Positions 26,435 to 34,767 of a stretch of 53,847 nucleotides of DNA are shown here, piece after piece. The stretch's first letter is position 1, and every line of letters starts with the position of its first letter. Source of the stretch: an uncultured Clostridia bacterium (GTDB taxonomy: Bacteria; Bacillota; Clostridia; Christensenellales; Borkfalkiaceae); assembly GCA_944342055.1 (NCBI GenBank), contig CALVME010000040.1, positions 1 through 53,847 on the forward strand, in the 5' to 3' direction. The notes beneath the pieces are model-generated. The model searched no databases. It was not told the DNA's origin and worked only from the letters and a program-made list of their open reading frames with translations. The translations under genes and the position numbers were made by a program.

Positions 26435-28960
26435 ATGAAAAAGTGTGCACTCATTCTCTCGTCCGTCTTGCTCGGCTTATCGCTGACGGCGGGCGCCGCA
26501 TCCCTTTCCGCCCATGCGGAGACGGGGAGCGTCACCATCGATTCTAACGACATGGAAGTGGTACTGCCCTTCAATTACGAGCAGTATCTCCCTTTGACCG
26601 CGCCCACCGACGTGGCGGTCAATGACGACTATCTCGCGGTATCCGACAACAACATCATCTACGTATTCAACAAGGAAGAAGGCGTATATCGCGCATACGA
26701 GCACCTCATCAATTCCGACACCCGACTCAACACGGTCTCCTGTCTCGAATTCAGCGTAGACGGGCTTTTGTACTTTACAGACAGTTCGACCTCTCTTTAC
26801 ATACTCGACTGCGCCAACATGGCGTCGTACCCGACCTATCTTTCCTGCAGCGTCTTCACGCTCTCGAACGATCTTCTGTACTATGCGACCGTGACGGCGG
26901 GCATGGTCTCTATTTCTGAGATCAACACGACGATCATCACGGGCGGCGGGCCGGTCACCGACGCAAAGCTCATCCGCCAGATCTCGACCACGGCGACCCC
27001 TGCGATGGCGATCAACGGGGAGACGTTGTATTTCGCCGTCGGAAATCTGTTGTATTCGACGCAGAACGAATCCATCGTCAAGCTCCCCGCGGGCGGCAAC
27101 ATCCAGAGCCTCGGCTTCTCGGGCGGCACGCCTTATTATACCGACTCGATGGGGACGTTCTACCGCTACAACATCGCGACGGAAGAGACGATGGAGAGCT
27201 ATTCCTCCGCCTATTCCGCTTTCGGAAAATTCAACGACAGTTTCTACATCATCGACGGGAAAAGCGTGCTTCTGTACGAATGCAAGGCGGGCGCCTTTGC
27301 TGATTATGAGATCTGCGCCTCTTCCATGGGAAAGGGCAGACTCAGACAGGCGACGGACGTCGTGCTCAGCGGAAACTGCCTCGTGATCGCCGACCGCGGC
27401 AACAAGCGCGTGTCGTTATGCGATCTGAACACCGGAAAAGCCACGCCGTTTGACAGCGCCGTCGAGCCCGACCTCATCGCCACGACCGAAGACAAGATAC
27501 TCGTCAGCAACGGCACCGCCATTGCGGTCTACGATTTCAGCGGCAACTGTCTTCTGACGGAAGCCTCGTTCTCGGGCGTCATCATGGGCGTGGAAGGCGT
27601 CTACGGCAATTTCTATCTGGTCACAGGTAACAATTACCACTATCGCGTCAACACATCGCTCGAAGTGGAAGAAGTCTATAAGACGCTCGACAACACCGCA
27701 AAAGGCTTGACGAGCGACGTGGACGGCAACCTCTACGTCCTCTATACGAACGGCAACGTAGGCAGATATACGGAAGACGACTACATGTCCGCTTCCGGCG
27801 CGGGCAAGACGGTCTGTCGCTTCCCCACCACCGTCACGAAACTGTTCAGCGACTTCGGCGGCAAGCTCTATGCGATGTACGGCAACACGCTTTACAGTTC
27901 CGAACAAAACAGCAGCGAAGTGGAAACTTATCAGTTCGTTCCCGATCACAGCGTATATGGCACAGGCTATTCCGTCGTGTCTTACGCGATCTCATACGAT
28001 TCGCGCACGCTGTATCTTCTGTGCGGCGACTTCATCGTATCGACGGACGCGCTCGCCTTTGAAACGCTGAACACCATCTCGGTGGACGGCGCGGACGAAG
28101 AAATTTTCAGCATGGAGCCGACGGACGCGACTCTCTATCACACCACAAAAAATGCGGTGTTCATTCTCTTTGACATGAGCAAACTCCGAAACGCAGCTTA
28201 CTTCACCTTCGAATCCTACATTCGCATGTCGGAAGAAAAGAACGTCGCCTGCCTCGGCGAAACGGAAAAATATTACGTCGTGGCGATGTTCGACGAAAAC
28301 ACAAAGGAATATGTCTCCTGCCTTGTCCGCAAGGAAAACTGCACGGCGCTCGCGAAGGACAGCTATTTTCTCGAAGCGGAGGGATTTTCGGAAGGGCTCG
28401 CCTACGTCACCAACGACGTCTCTCTCTACAAATACCCCTTCCTCTCCGAGCCCCTCGTGCTTCTCTCCAATTCCAACAACCCGACGTCTCAGATCGTGCT
28501 GAACAAAAACGATACCGTGACCGTGCTCGGGCTCATCGATTTCGGCGGAGAAGCATTCAATTACTATCAGGTGAGCTACACGCTGGACGATAAGGAATAT
28601 ACGGGATATGTCCCCGTCAGTTTCCTGCTCTCCTTTGACGGGACGACGCCTCCTGAGACGCAGATGACGCTCACCTATCTGACCCCGAGCGGAAGCTCTA
28701 TCCTGCTCGCCTCCGAAGACGGGCAGACGCTCCTCATCTCCAATCGCACGCAGGTAGAAGCGTACGGCGATCTGGAAAACGACGAGACTGTGACAATCGT
28801 ATATCGCCGGGACGGCGTGATCTACACCGCGACCGTCTCCTCCTCGCTTTTGGAGAGTGCGACGGCTAACAACTGGCGCGTCATGCTGATCGGGCTTCTG
28901 ATCGGCGTCGCCCTGCTCATCGCCATCGACTATTTTGTCCTGACGAGGCGCAGCGAATAG
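26435..28960 (+). CDS. Large secreted beta-propeller protein with SH3-like region and C-terminal anchor
   Basis: 841 residues. Signal peptide MKKCALILSSVLLGLSLTAG with cleavage near SAHAET. Residues about 45-640 form many short beta repeats of the propeller type (DVAVNDDYLAVSDNNIIYVF, CLEFSVDGLLYFTDSSTSLY, GLTSDVDGNLYVLYTNGNVG), including an NHL-like ADRGNKRVSLCDLN. An SH3-like region follows (IVLNKNDTVTVLGLIDFGGE ... YTGYVPVSFLLSF). The final helix (VMLIGLLIGVALLIAIDYFV) anchors it with a short basic tail. It shares the SP-SH3-anchor plan with the protein at 24787-25458. It is probably a cell-surface scaffold or binding protein. A terminator at 29051-29085 ends the unit. No enzyme motif is seen. 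Confidence 0.85.
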   Translation: MKKCALILSSVLLGLSLTAGAASLSAHAETGSVTIDSNDMEVVLPFNYEQYLPLTAPTDVAVNDDYLAVSDNNIIYVFNKEEGVYRAYEHLINSDTRLNTVSCLEFSVDGLLYFTDSSTSLYILDCANMASYPTYLSCSVFTLSNDLLYYATVTAGMVSISEINTTIITGGGPVTDAKLIRQISTTATPAMAINGETLYFAVGNLLYSTQNESIVKLPAGGNIQSLGFSGGTPYYTDSMGTFYRYNIATEETMESYSSAYSAFGKFNDSFYIIDGKSVLLYECKAGAFADYEICASSMGKGRLRQATDVVLSGNCLVIADRGNKRVSLCDLNTGKATPFDSAVEPDLIATTEDKILVSNGTAIAVYDFSGNCLLTEASFSGVIMGVEGVYGNFYLVTGNNYHYRVNTSLEVEEVYKTLDNTAKGLTSDVDGNLYVLYTNGNVGRYTEDDYMSASGAGKTVCRFPTTVTKLFSDFGGKLYAMYGNTLYSSEQNSSEVETYQFVPDHSVYGTGYSVVSYAISYDSRTLYLLCGDFIVSTDALAFETLNTISVDGADEEIFSMEPTDATLYHTTKNAVFILFDMSKLRNAAYFTFESYIRMSEEKNVACLGETEKYYVVAMFDENTKEYVSCLVRKENCTALAKDSYFLEAEGFSEGLAYVTNDVSLYKYPFLSEPLVLLSNSNNPTSQIVLNKNDTVTVLGLIDFGGEAFNYYQVSYTLDDKEYTGYVPVSFLLSFDGTTPPETQMTLTYLTPSGSSILLASEDGQTLLISNRTQVEAYGDLENDETVTIVYRRDGVIYTATVSSSLLESATANNWRVMLIGLLIGVALLIAIDYFVLTRRSE

Positions 28961-29050
28961 TTCCCAAGAAAAAGCAAACGCCGCCGCCCAAAGGGGCAGA
29001 GCTTAAGAGCCCGCTCGTCCGCTCAACGTACGGCAAATCCCGAAAACGCA

Positions 29051-29085
29051 AAAAAAGAGACTTTCGTTGTGAAAGTCTCTTTTTT
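29051..29085. terminator. Bidirectional terminator
   Basis: 15-bp perfect stem (AAAAAAGAGACTTTC) with a 5-base loop, giving a U-run in both directions. It separates the plus-strand propeller gene from the convergent M18 aminopeptidase gene. Confidence 0.93.
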
Positions 29086-29134
29086 GGTGCGATTCGACCG
29101 TCTTTGCCCGGCGCCAGGTGGCGCCGCAAGGCGA

Positions 29135-30505
29135 TCAGCCCTTGATGAACGCCGCAAACGCCCTCTCCAGCGAATACAGATCCGCTTTGGAAATGACTTC
29201 GAAGGGCGAGTGCATGGAGATGACGGGCACGCCGATGTCTACGGTGTCGATGTTGTATTTTGCGATGAACTTCGCGACCGTTCCGCCGCCGCCCGCATCC
29301 ACTTTGCCGAGCTCGCTCATCTGCCAGACGACGCCCTCTTTTGCGAAGAGCGCGCGCAGTTCCTGCAAATATTCCGCGCCCGCGTCGTTGGAGCCGGACT
29401 TGCCGCGCGCACCGGTGTATTTGTTGACGCCTGCGCCGCAGGAGAGCAGGCTCGCGTTGTTTTTCTCATACACGTCCGCAAAATTCGGGTCGTACGCGAC
29501 GGTCACGTCGGCGGAGAGGCATTTTGAGCGTGAACGCACCTTTGCCGCACTCACGCCGAAGGAAGCCGCCACCTCGTTGATGAGATCGATGAACGCCTCG
29601 CACTGCATGCCGGAGACGCCTTCGCTTCCGATCTCCTCCTTGTCTGCAAACACGGCAAACACGGTATGTACGCCGTCTTCGTTGTCCAGAAGCGCCGTAA
29701 GGGACGGATAGGCGCACACTCTGTCGTCGTGGCCGTACGCGCCGACGAGCGCCCTGTCAAATCCGACGTCTCGCGCCTTGACGGCGGGGACGGCGGACAG
29801 TTCGGCGCAGAGGAAGTCCTCTTCGCAAATGCCGTATTTCTCGTTGAGGATCTGCAAAACGGCATAAGAGACCGCGTTGTCCTCCTCGTCTTTGGAAGGC
29901 ATCTGCCCGACCCAAAGATTGAGCGTCTCGCCCTCGATCGCCTCGGCAAGCGTCTTTGTATTCTGCTTTGCGGAGAGGTGGGGCAACAGATCGCTGATAT
30001 AGAACACGGGATCGGACGGATCTTCTCCGATGGCGACTTCCTTTTTGGTGCCGTCGGCAAGGAAGATCACGCCGTGCAGAGCGAGCGGGAATGCCGTCCA
30101 CTGATACTTTTTGATGCCGCCGTAATAGTGCGTCTTAAAGAACGCAATGCCGTCCTTTTCATAGAGCGGATTCTGTTTGAGGTCGATGCGAGGGGCGTCG
30201 ATGTGAGACGCGACGATGCGCACGCCGTCCTCCCCCACATCCGCGCTGCCGACGCGGAAGAGAATGACACTCTTGTTGCGGTTGTTGAGATAGCGCTTGT
30301 CGCCCGCCTTGAGCTTCTCTCCGAACGCAAAGGGCAAATATCCCTTTGCCTCCGCCTCTCTGACGATGTAAGACACCGCCTCGCGCTCCGTCTTGGCGCT
30401 GTCGATGAAGTTCTTGTAGCCCTCCGCATAAGCGAAGATCTTTTGTTTTTCGGCTTCGTCCGCCGTTTTGAAAATACTCGTTCTCTTGTAGCTTAATTCT
30501 TTCAT
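29135..30505 (-). CDS. M18 family aminopeptidase (long form)
   Basis: 456-residue zinc aminopeptidase of the M18 (aspartyl aminopeptidase) family, cytoplasmic, releasing N-terminal residues from peptides. Metal-site motifs: GVRIVASHIDAPRIDLKQNP (His), VGAYGHDDRVCAYPSL (bridging Asp), VFAVFADKEEIGSEGVSG (Glu pair) and a late VISMHSPFEVISKADLY (His). The start at 30505 follows AAAGGAG by 8 bases; the longer reading frame upstream runs through the promoter and is not used. It is transcribed alone from a strong promoter (30528-30556) and ends at the bidirectional terminator. A second, shorter M18 enzyme is at 46272-47522. Confidence 0.93.
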   Translation of the reverse strand: MKELSYKRTSIFKTADEAEKQKIFAYAEGYKNFIDSAKTEREAVSYIVREAEAKGYLPFAFGEKLKAGDKRYLNNRNKSVILFRVGSADVGEDGVRIVASHIDAPRIDLKQNPLYEKDGIAFFKTHYYGGIKKYQWTAFPLALHGVIFLADGTKKEVAIGEDPSDPVFYISDLLPHLSAKQNTKTLAEAIEGETLNLWVGQMPSKDEEDNAVSYAVLQILNEKYGICEEDFLCAELSAVPAVKARDVGFDRALVGAYGHDDRVCAYPSLTALLDNEDGVHTVFAVFADKEEIGSEGVSGMQCEAFIDLINEVAASFGVSAAKVRSRSKCLSADVTVAYDPNFADVYEKNNASLLSCGAGVNKYTGARGKSGSNDAGAEYLQELRALFAKEGVVWQMSELGKVDAGGGGTVAKFIAKYNIDTVDIGVPVISMHSPFEVISKADLYSLERAFAAFIKG

Positions 30506-30527
30506 CTTGAAAACTCCTTTGCCCTGT

Positions 30528-30556
30528 ATTATCCCACAACGCGGGAGACATGTCAA
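30528..30556 (-). promoter_or_regulatory. Sigma-A promoter of the long M18 aminopeptidase
   Basis: Minus strand: TTGACA, 17 bases, GATAAT. The leader of about 15 bases holds the AAAGGAG ribosome site. Confidence 0.88.
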
Positions 30557-30585
30557 GAATTTCAAAGCAGTTTTTCTTTGACAGC

Positions 30586-31266
30586 TTATTCCTCCGCTTC
30601 CCGTCCGATCACTTCGGGACGGTTTGCTTCCGCGAACAGTTCTTCCGCGAGGCGGGCATAATCTGCCGTACAAATGCGATCGGCGCCTTCCGACAGCACT
30701 CTGCGGCACTCCTGCGCGGAGAAAACGCCCTCTGCGGTCACCGTGCCGCTCCCCAGCTCTTTCACCGAACGCACCTGCGACTCGTCCGTCACGAAATTTG
30801 CGTCCGCGAACTCAGCGGCTTGCTTCCCGAGATCGGCGCGTCCCGCGCGGAAGAATATTTTTCGCCCCGCCGCCGCCCGTTTGAGCCTTCGGAATTCTTT
30901 TCTGAGATACCCCTCGTCCGCAAAGGAAGCGAGCGACGCCACGATCTCGTCCGCGCCTCCCCTGACGGCGCAGCGCACGGCGGTAATCTTGGTCTTGAGC
31001 GCGGAATCGACCTCCTCCGTCCCGCATACGATGGGAAAGGGAGAAACGAGCGGTTTCACCTCGCAGAGTTGAAGGGGATTGACGCGAATGTAACCGAACC
31101 CGCCGTCCCGACAGGCGAGCGCGCGCTTCTTCAAAAGCTCGCCGTCCACCTCCGTCAGATCGCACTCTACCTTTTTGAGGAGTCGGCAGACCTCCGCAAT
31201 GCGTTTCTGCCGTTTGAACTCGGCGTATTCGACCGCTTCTTTTTGAGAAATCACAATATCGTCCAT
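30586..31266 (-). CDS. DeoC-like TIM-barrel protein lacking both active-site lysines
   Basis: 226 residues. The order of blocks follows deoxyribose-phosphate aldolase: LKTKITAVRCAVRGGADEIV (DeoC K-x-x-E-x-x-A-x-x-x-GADEID), then YLRKEFRRLKRAAAGRKIFF, ADANFVTDES (where DeoC has F-V-K-T-S-T-G) and GTVTAEGVFSAQECRRVLSE with GADRICT (DeoC V-K-A-S-G-G-I ... GA-x-R-I-G-T). The Schiff-base lysine and the second catalytic lysine are both replaced by Thr, so aldolase activity is unlikely. It may be a binding or regulatory protein, or use another chemistry. The ATG at 31266 has AAGGAT very close; an upstream TTG at 31311 is less likely. Family placement is by motif reading. Confidence 0.6.
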   Translation of the reverse strand: MDDIVISQKEAVEYAEFKRQKRIAEVCRLLKKVECDLTEVDGELLKKRALACRDGGFGYIRVNPLQLCEVKPLVSPFPIVCGTEEVDSALKTKITAVRCAVRGGADEIVASLASFADEGYLRKEFRRLKRAAAGRKIFFRAGRADLGKQAAEFADANFVTDESQVRSVKELGSGTVTAEGVFSAQECRRVLSEGADRICTADYARLAEELFAEANRPEVIGREAEE

Positions 31267-31332
31267 ATCCTTATTTTGCCCCGATTCCCAAAATTTTACG
31301 CAATCTATCAAAATAATCTTCGCTTCCCGCGC

Positions 31333-31338
31333 TATAAT
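31333..31338 (+). promoter_or_regulatory. -10 box of the small membrane protein gene, predicts leaderless mRNA
   Basis: TATAAT six bases before the ATG at 31345, with no ribosome site. The -35 region is poor. Confidence 0.5.
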
Positions 31339-31344
31339 GAACGC

Positions 31345-31587
31345 ATGGTAAAAGGTTTTTTCGGAATTTTATTGTTGCTTGCGTTTTCCGTCGCCGTTTC
31401 TCTTCTGCTCCACTATGCAAAAATCGGCTTTTCCTCCCGACAGGAGCCGTCCGAACCGGACCCTCCGCCCGAAGAGCCGCCCAAAGAACCGGAGCAGATC
31501 TATTATATCGTGGAAAAGAAGACGCGGAAGCGCTCCCCTTCGTACAAAGACGCGCGTCCCTTCACGTTTACGGAAAAAAAGGAGTGA
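31345..31587 (+). CDS. Small single-pass membrane protein
   Basis: 80 residues. One N-terminal membrane helix (GFFGILLLLAFSVAVSLLLH) is followed by a Pro/Glu-rich stretch (SEPDPPPEEPPKEPEQIYYI) and a basic tail (KKTRKRSPSYKDARPF). The -10 spacing and the hydrophobic start argue that it is real; no family is recognised. It is divergent from the DeoC-like gene, whose start lies 78 bases away. The topology suggests an anchored, partly disordered cytoplasmic or surface tail. Its stop lies just before the tandem repeats at 31691. Confidence 0.65.
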   Translation: MVKGFFGILLLLAFSVAVSLLLHYAKIGFSSRQEPSEPDPPPEEPPKEPEQIYYIVEKKTRKRSPSYKDARPFTFTEKKE

Positions 31588-31690
31588 TTCTGCAACAAGC
31601 GCCCGCCGAGTTGCCGTCCAAAACGCAACGGACAGACGGAATCGCCTCCCGTTCGCACCGAGACTCTGCTTCCGCGATTTTGCGTCCCGC

Positions 31691-31855
31691 TCGCTCTCTG
31701 CCCGCACCTGCGCAGCAAAAAACTCACCCCTTGCGCCGCACTCGCCCCTCGCTCTCTGCCCACACCCGCAAAGCAAAAAACTCACCCCTTGCACCGCGCT
31801 CGCCCCTCGCTCTCTGCCTGCACCTGCACAGCAAAAAACTCACCCCTTGCACCGC
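31691..31855. repeat. Tandem repeat, 58-bp unit, nearly three copies
   Basis: Copies begin at 31691, 31749 and 31807, each starting TCGCTCTCTGCC and containing AGCAAAAAACTCACCCCTTG. They differ at a few positions, and the last copy is truncated. The repeats are contiguous, without spacers, so this is not a CRISPR array. They fill most of the gap between the small membrane protein and the era terminator. Confidence 0.9.
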
Positions 31856-31869
31856 CCCCCACGGCGCGC

Positions 31870-31899
31870 AAAAGCCGCCGCCCGATACGGGCGGCGGCT
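31870..31899 (-). terminator. Terminator of the yqfC-era cluster
   Basis: 12-bp GC-rich stem AGCCGCCGCCCG with a 3-base loop, followed on the minus strand by a short TTTT. It lies 18 bases after the era stop. The stem is strong but the U-run is short. Confidence 0.7.
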
Positions 31900-31916
31900 G
31901 TATCCTGCCGATTCCG

Positions 31917-32807
31917 TTAAAATTCTTCTTCCTCATAACCGAACTCGCGGATGAGCTTCTGTTTGTCGCGCCAATCTTCTTTGACCTTGACGTAAACGGT
32001 CAGGTACACCTTTGCGCCGAGAAACTTTTCCATGTCTTTTCTCGCGAAGGAAGACACCTCTTTGAGCGCCTGCCCCTGTTTTCCGATGAGGATCGCCTTG
32101 TGATTTTTCTTTTCGCAGACGATATCGAGATCGATGCGATAGAGATCGCCCGTCTCGCTCTTTTCAAACGTATTGATGACGATCGCGACGCCGTGCGGGA
32201 TCTCCTGATCGAATTTGAGCAAGATCTTCTCCCGCATGAGCTCCGCGATCATGAACCGCTCGCTCTTGTCGGAGATCACATCGTCGCCATAGAGCGGCTC
32301 GCCTTCGGGCAAGAGGGAGACGATCGCCTTTTCGAGTTCTCTGACGTTCCTCCCCTTGCGTGCCGACACGGGAATGACGTCTACGTCCGCCTCTTGCGCG
32401 ATCTTGGCAAGGTTCGGCGCGATGTTTTCCTTCGGCATGATGTCCGTCTTTGTAAACGCGACGAGCATGGGCACGCCTCGGTCGCGATAAGACTTGATGC
32501 GTCCGACGTCGTCGTCCGAAATGCCCGTATGTCCGTCGACGACGAACAGAATCGCATCCACGTCTTTCGCCGTCGCCTCCGTCGTCTTCATCATGAGATC
32601 GGTCAGAGCGTTGTTGACGCGATACAGCCCGGGGGTATCGACAAAGACGATCTGATGCGTTTCCCTCGTCAGCACACCCAGAATTCTGTCCCGCGTCGTC
32701 TGCGGTTTGGGAGACACGATGGCGACCTTTTCGCCCACCAAGACGTTGATGAGCGTGCTCTTGCCGGCATTCGCCTTGCCGATGACCGCTACCGTACCCG
32801 CCTTCAT
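31917..32807 (-). CDS. era: GTPase Era
   Basis: Essential GTPase that binds the 3' end of 16S rRNA during 30S assembly. G1 IGKANAGKSTLIN (residues 9-21), G2 QTTRDRILG, G3 DTPG, G4 FTKTD, then the KH domain with FEKSETGDLYRIDLDIVCEK and the conserved KNHKAILIGKQGQALKEVSS RNA-binding loop. 296 residues is normal. The ATG at 32807 overlaps the ybeY stop by 4 bases. It is the last gene of the yqfC-yqfD-phoH-pgpH-ybeY-era cluster; the dgkA and cdd genes that sit before era in Bacillus are absent. Confidence 0.97.
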   Translation of the reverse strand: MKAGTVAVIGKANAGKSTLINVLVGEKVAIVSPKPQTTRDRILGVLTRETHQIVFVDTPGLYRVNNALTDLMMKTTEATAKDVDAILFVVDGHTGISDDDVGRIKSYRDRGVPMLVAFTKTDIMPKENIAPNLAKIAQEADVDVIPVSARKGRNVRELEKAIVSLLPEGEPLYGDDVISDKSERFMIAELMREKILLKFDQEIPHGVAIVINTFEKSETGDLYRIDLDIVCEKKNHKAILIGKQGQALKEVSSFARKDMEKFLGAKVYLTVYVKVKEDWRDKQKLIREFGYEEEEF

Positions 32808-33262
32808 CTCGTCAACCCCATCTTCGAGAGCACGCGCTCTTCCTGCTCGCGCATCTCGGCGCGCTCTCCTTCTTCCATGTGATCGTATCCGAACAGGTGC
32901 ATGACGGCATGCACGATCAGATAGTTGAGCTCCCGCTCATAAGAGTGTCCGTACTCCTCGGCTTGTTCCTTCGCCCTCTGTTCGCAGATCATGATCGAGC
33001 CCAGAAACAGATTGCCTTCCTCGTCTATCTCGAAGGGGTGCTCTTCCCTTTTGAGCGCCTTGCCCTTGATATCTTCCAGCGTCGGAAAAGACAGCACGTC
33101 TGTCACCGCGTCCACGCCGCGCTGTGCGGCGTTTGTCGCGCGGATCTCCTCTTCGTCTGCGAACACCAGCTCCGCCGCAAGATCGACGTCGCTCTCCACA
33201 AAACCCTGCAAAGCGTTTTCCAGTTCGGGGAACGCCTTTTCTCCGTAAAAATGGTATCTCAT
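32804..33262 (-). CDS. ybeY: Endoribonuclease YbeY, rRNA maturation factor
   Basis: Single-strand RNA nuclease for 16S rRNA 3'-end processing and ribosome quality control. The zinc site HAVMHLFGYDHMEE (H-x3-H-x5-H, about 117-130) is complete. Also visible are EIRATNAAQRGVDAVTDVLS, FPTLED and LFLGSIMI, the usual central strand. The ATG at 33262 was chosen because it overlaps the pgpH stop (ATGA, 33259-33262) and gives the typical 152-residue length; the longer frame runs into pgpH. The small family next to era and phoH confirms identity. Confidence 0.95.
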   Translation of the reverse strand: MRYHFYGEKAFPELENALQGFVESDVDLAAELVFADEEEIRATNAAQRGVDAVTDVLSFPTLEDIKGKALKREEHPFEIDEEGNLFLGSIMICEQRAKEQAEEYGHSYERELNYLIVHAVMHLFGYDHMEEGERAEMREQEERVLSKMGLTR

Positions 33263-34767
33263 GACTGTTTTTTGCTCTCCTTTCTGTCTTCCCTTCCGAA
33301 TTTGATGGGAGGATAAGTAATGCGATGATGATAGACGCCCGTCAGCGAGAACACGATGGTCTTTCTGATGACGTCGAGTTCGCGCATGGTGATGTCGCAA
33401 TCGGAGAACTGATCGAGATCAATCCTCTCCTCAATGATCTCGCGCACGACGCGCTCAACGTTTGCGATCGAACGATCGACGAGCGTCCGCGAAGCCGCCT
33501 CCGCCGCGTCCGCGATCATGACGATCGCCGCGACCTTGGTCGTAGGTTTGGGCCCGGAATAAGAAAAATCTTCGATGTTGATCTCGCCGTCCGTCATGCG
33601 CTTCGCCTTATAATAGAAATACTTGATGGGCAGAGTGCCGTGGTGTTGCACGGCGACGTCCGCAAAGATCTGCGGCAGATGATGCGCGAGGATGAGCTCG
33701 TACCCCTCACGCGCGTGGGCGCGGATGATGTCAGCGGAAAGCTCGGGCGCAAGTTCGTCGTGCACGTTGTAGCCGTTCTGATTCTCCGTAAAATATTCGG
33801 GTTTGCTGAGCTTTCCCATATCGTGGTAAAGCGCCGCCGCGCGGGCAAGTTCTACGTTTTCGTTGAGGCTTGCGGCGCACATTTCCACGATCTGCGCCAC
33901 CACCATGGAATGATTGAACGTGCCGGGCGCCTCCGCCTTGAGTTTCGCCATGAGCTTTGCGTCCGGGGAAGTGAGTTCCCGCACGCGGAAGACGGTTAAA
34001 ATGTTGAACACCGACTCAAAGACGGGAAGCAGGGCGAGAAAGAACACCGTAGATGAGATGCCGCCGATAAATCCGTATCCCGCAAGCACCAGAAGATCCT
34101 CAAAGAAGAATCCGTTCTGCCCCATTTCAAGCAACAAAATGACCGCGAGAATGGGAAGCGTAATGGGGATGCCGAGCAAAACGATGCTCACGCGCGTCTT
34201 GATCTTGGCGGCGATGAAGATGGCGATCATGCCGGAAGAGACGGCGACGATCAGCGAAGAATACATGGAATTTTCCGAATACATCCCGATCGCACTCTCT
34301 GCAGGATCGTAATTCGTATAAGTATCGATGATAAAGATGAGGATGGCGAACATGAAATTCCAGAGGATCGCCTCTCTCTTGGAAAAGAGCGCCATGGCGA
34401 GCAGCGCGATGAGCGCGACGGGTCTCGCATAGATATGAATGGCCTGTCCCAGAAAACAAGACGCCATGACGCAGACGTCGAGCAAAAAGAAGATGGCGGT
34501 TATTTTTTTGAAGGAAACGAGCGTCTCCCGCCGTTCCGAAAAGTAATATCCGTAGATCGCGATAAACAGCAGGAAGATACACACGATCATATAAAAAAGG
34601 ACGTTCAGATTTTTCTGCACATACGTCATCCAATCGCGCGGATCGTAATAGATCATAAACACCAAAATGATGGCGAGCAAAATCAGATAGTGCAGAAAAA
34701 AGGCGGGAATGCTCCGAGCCAGGATCTGTTTTCTGCTGATATCACTCTTCTTTGCGTTTGCCTTCAT
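33259..34767 (-). CDS. pgpH: PgpH-like 7TM-HD phosphodiesterase lacking the extracellular domain
   Basis: 502 residues. PgpH-family enzymes hydrolyse c-di-AMP and sit in the same cluster (yqfF). Here the first membrane helix (FFLHYLILLAIILVFMIYY) is followed at once by six to seven further helices (VLFYMIVCIFLLFIAIYGYY ... IVLLGIPITLPILAVILLLE), then the HD domain. HD motifs: FNHSMVVAQIVE, AALYHDMGKL with His-Asp, a later LILAHH, and AVQHHGTLP. The usual proteins are about 700 residues with a large 7TMR-HDED sensor domain between helix 1 and helix 2; that domain is absent. The ATG at 34767 has AAAGGAGAG upstream, and the gene overlaps the phoH 3' end by 26 bases. Confidence 0.9.
   Translation of the reverse strand: MKANAKKSDISRKQILARSIPAFFLHYLILLAIILVFMIYYDPRDWMTYVQKNLNVLFYMIVCIFLLFIAIYGYYFSERRETLVSFKKITAIFFLLDVCVMASCFLGQAIHIYARPVALIALLAMALFSKREAILWNFMFAILIFIIDTYTNYDPAESAIGMYSENSMYSSLIVAVSSGMIAIFIAAKIKTRVSIVLLGIPITLPILAVILLLEMGQNGFFFEDLLVLAGYGFIGGISSTVFFLALLPVFESVFNILTVFRVRELTSPDAKLMAKLKAEAPGTFNHSMVVAQIVEMCAASLNENVELARAAALYHDMGKLSKPEYFTENQNGYNVHDELAPELSADIIRAHAREGYELILAHHLPQIFADVAVQHHGTLPIKYFYYKAKRMTDGEINIEDFSYSGPKPTTKVAAIVMIADAAEAASRTLVDRSIANVERVVREIIEERIDLDQFSDCDITMRELDVIRKTIVFSLTGVYHHRITYPPIKFGREDRKESKKQS

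Noticed and set aside
31691..31855. CRISPR-like array
   Set aside because: Units are contiguous 58-bp tandem copies with no unique spacers, and no cas gene is present.
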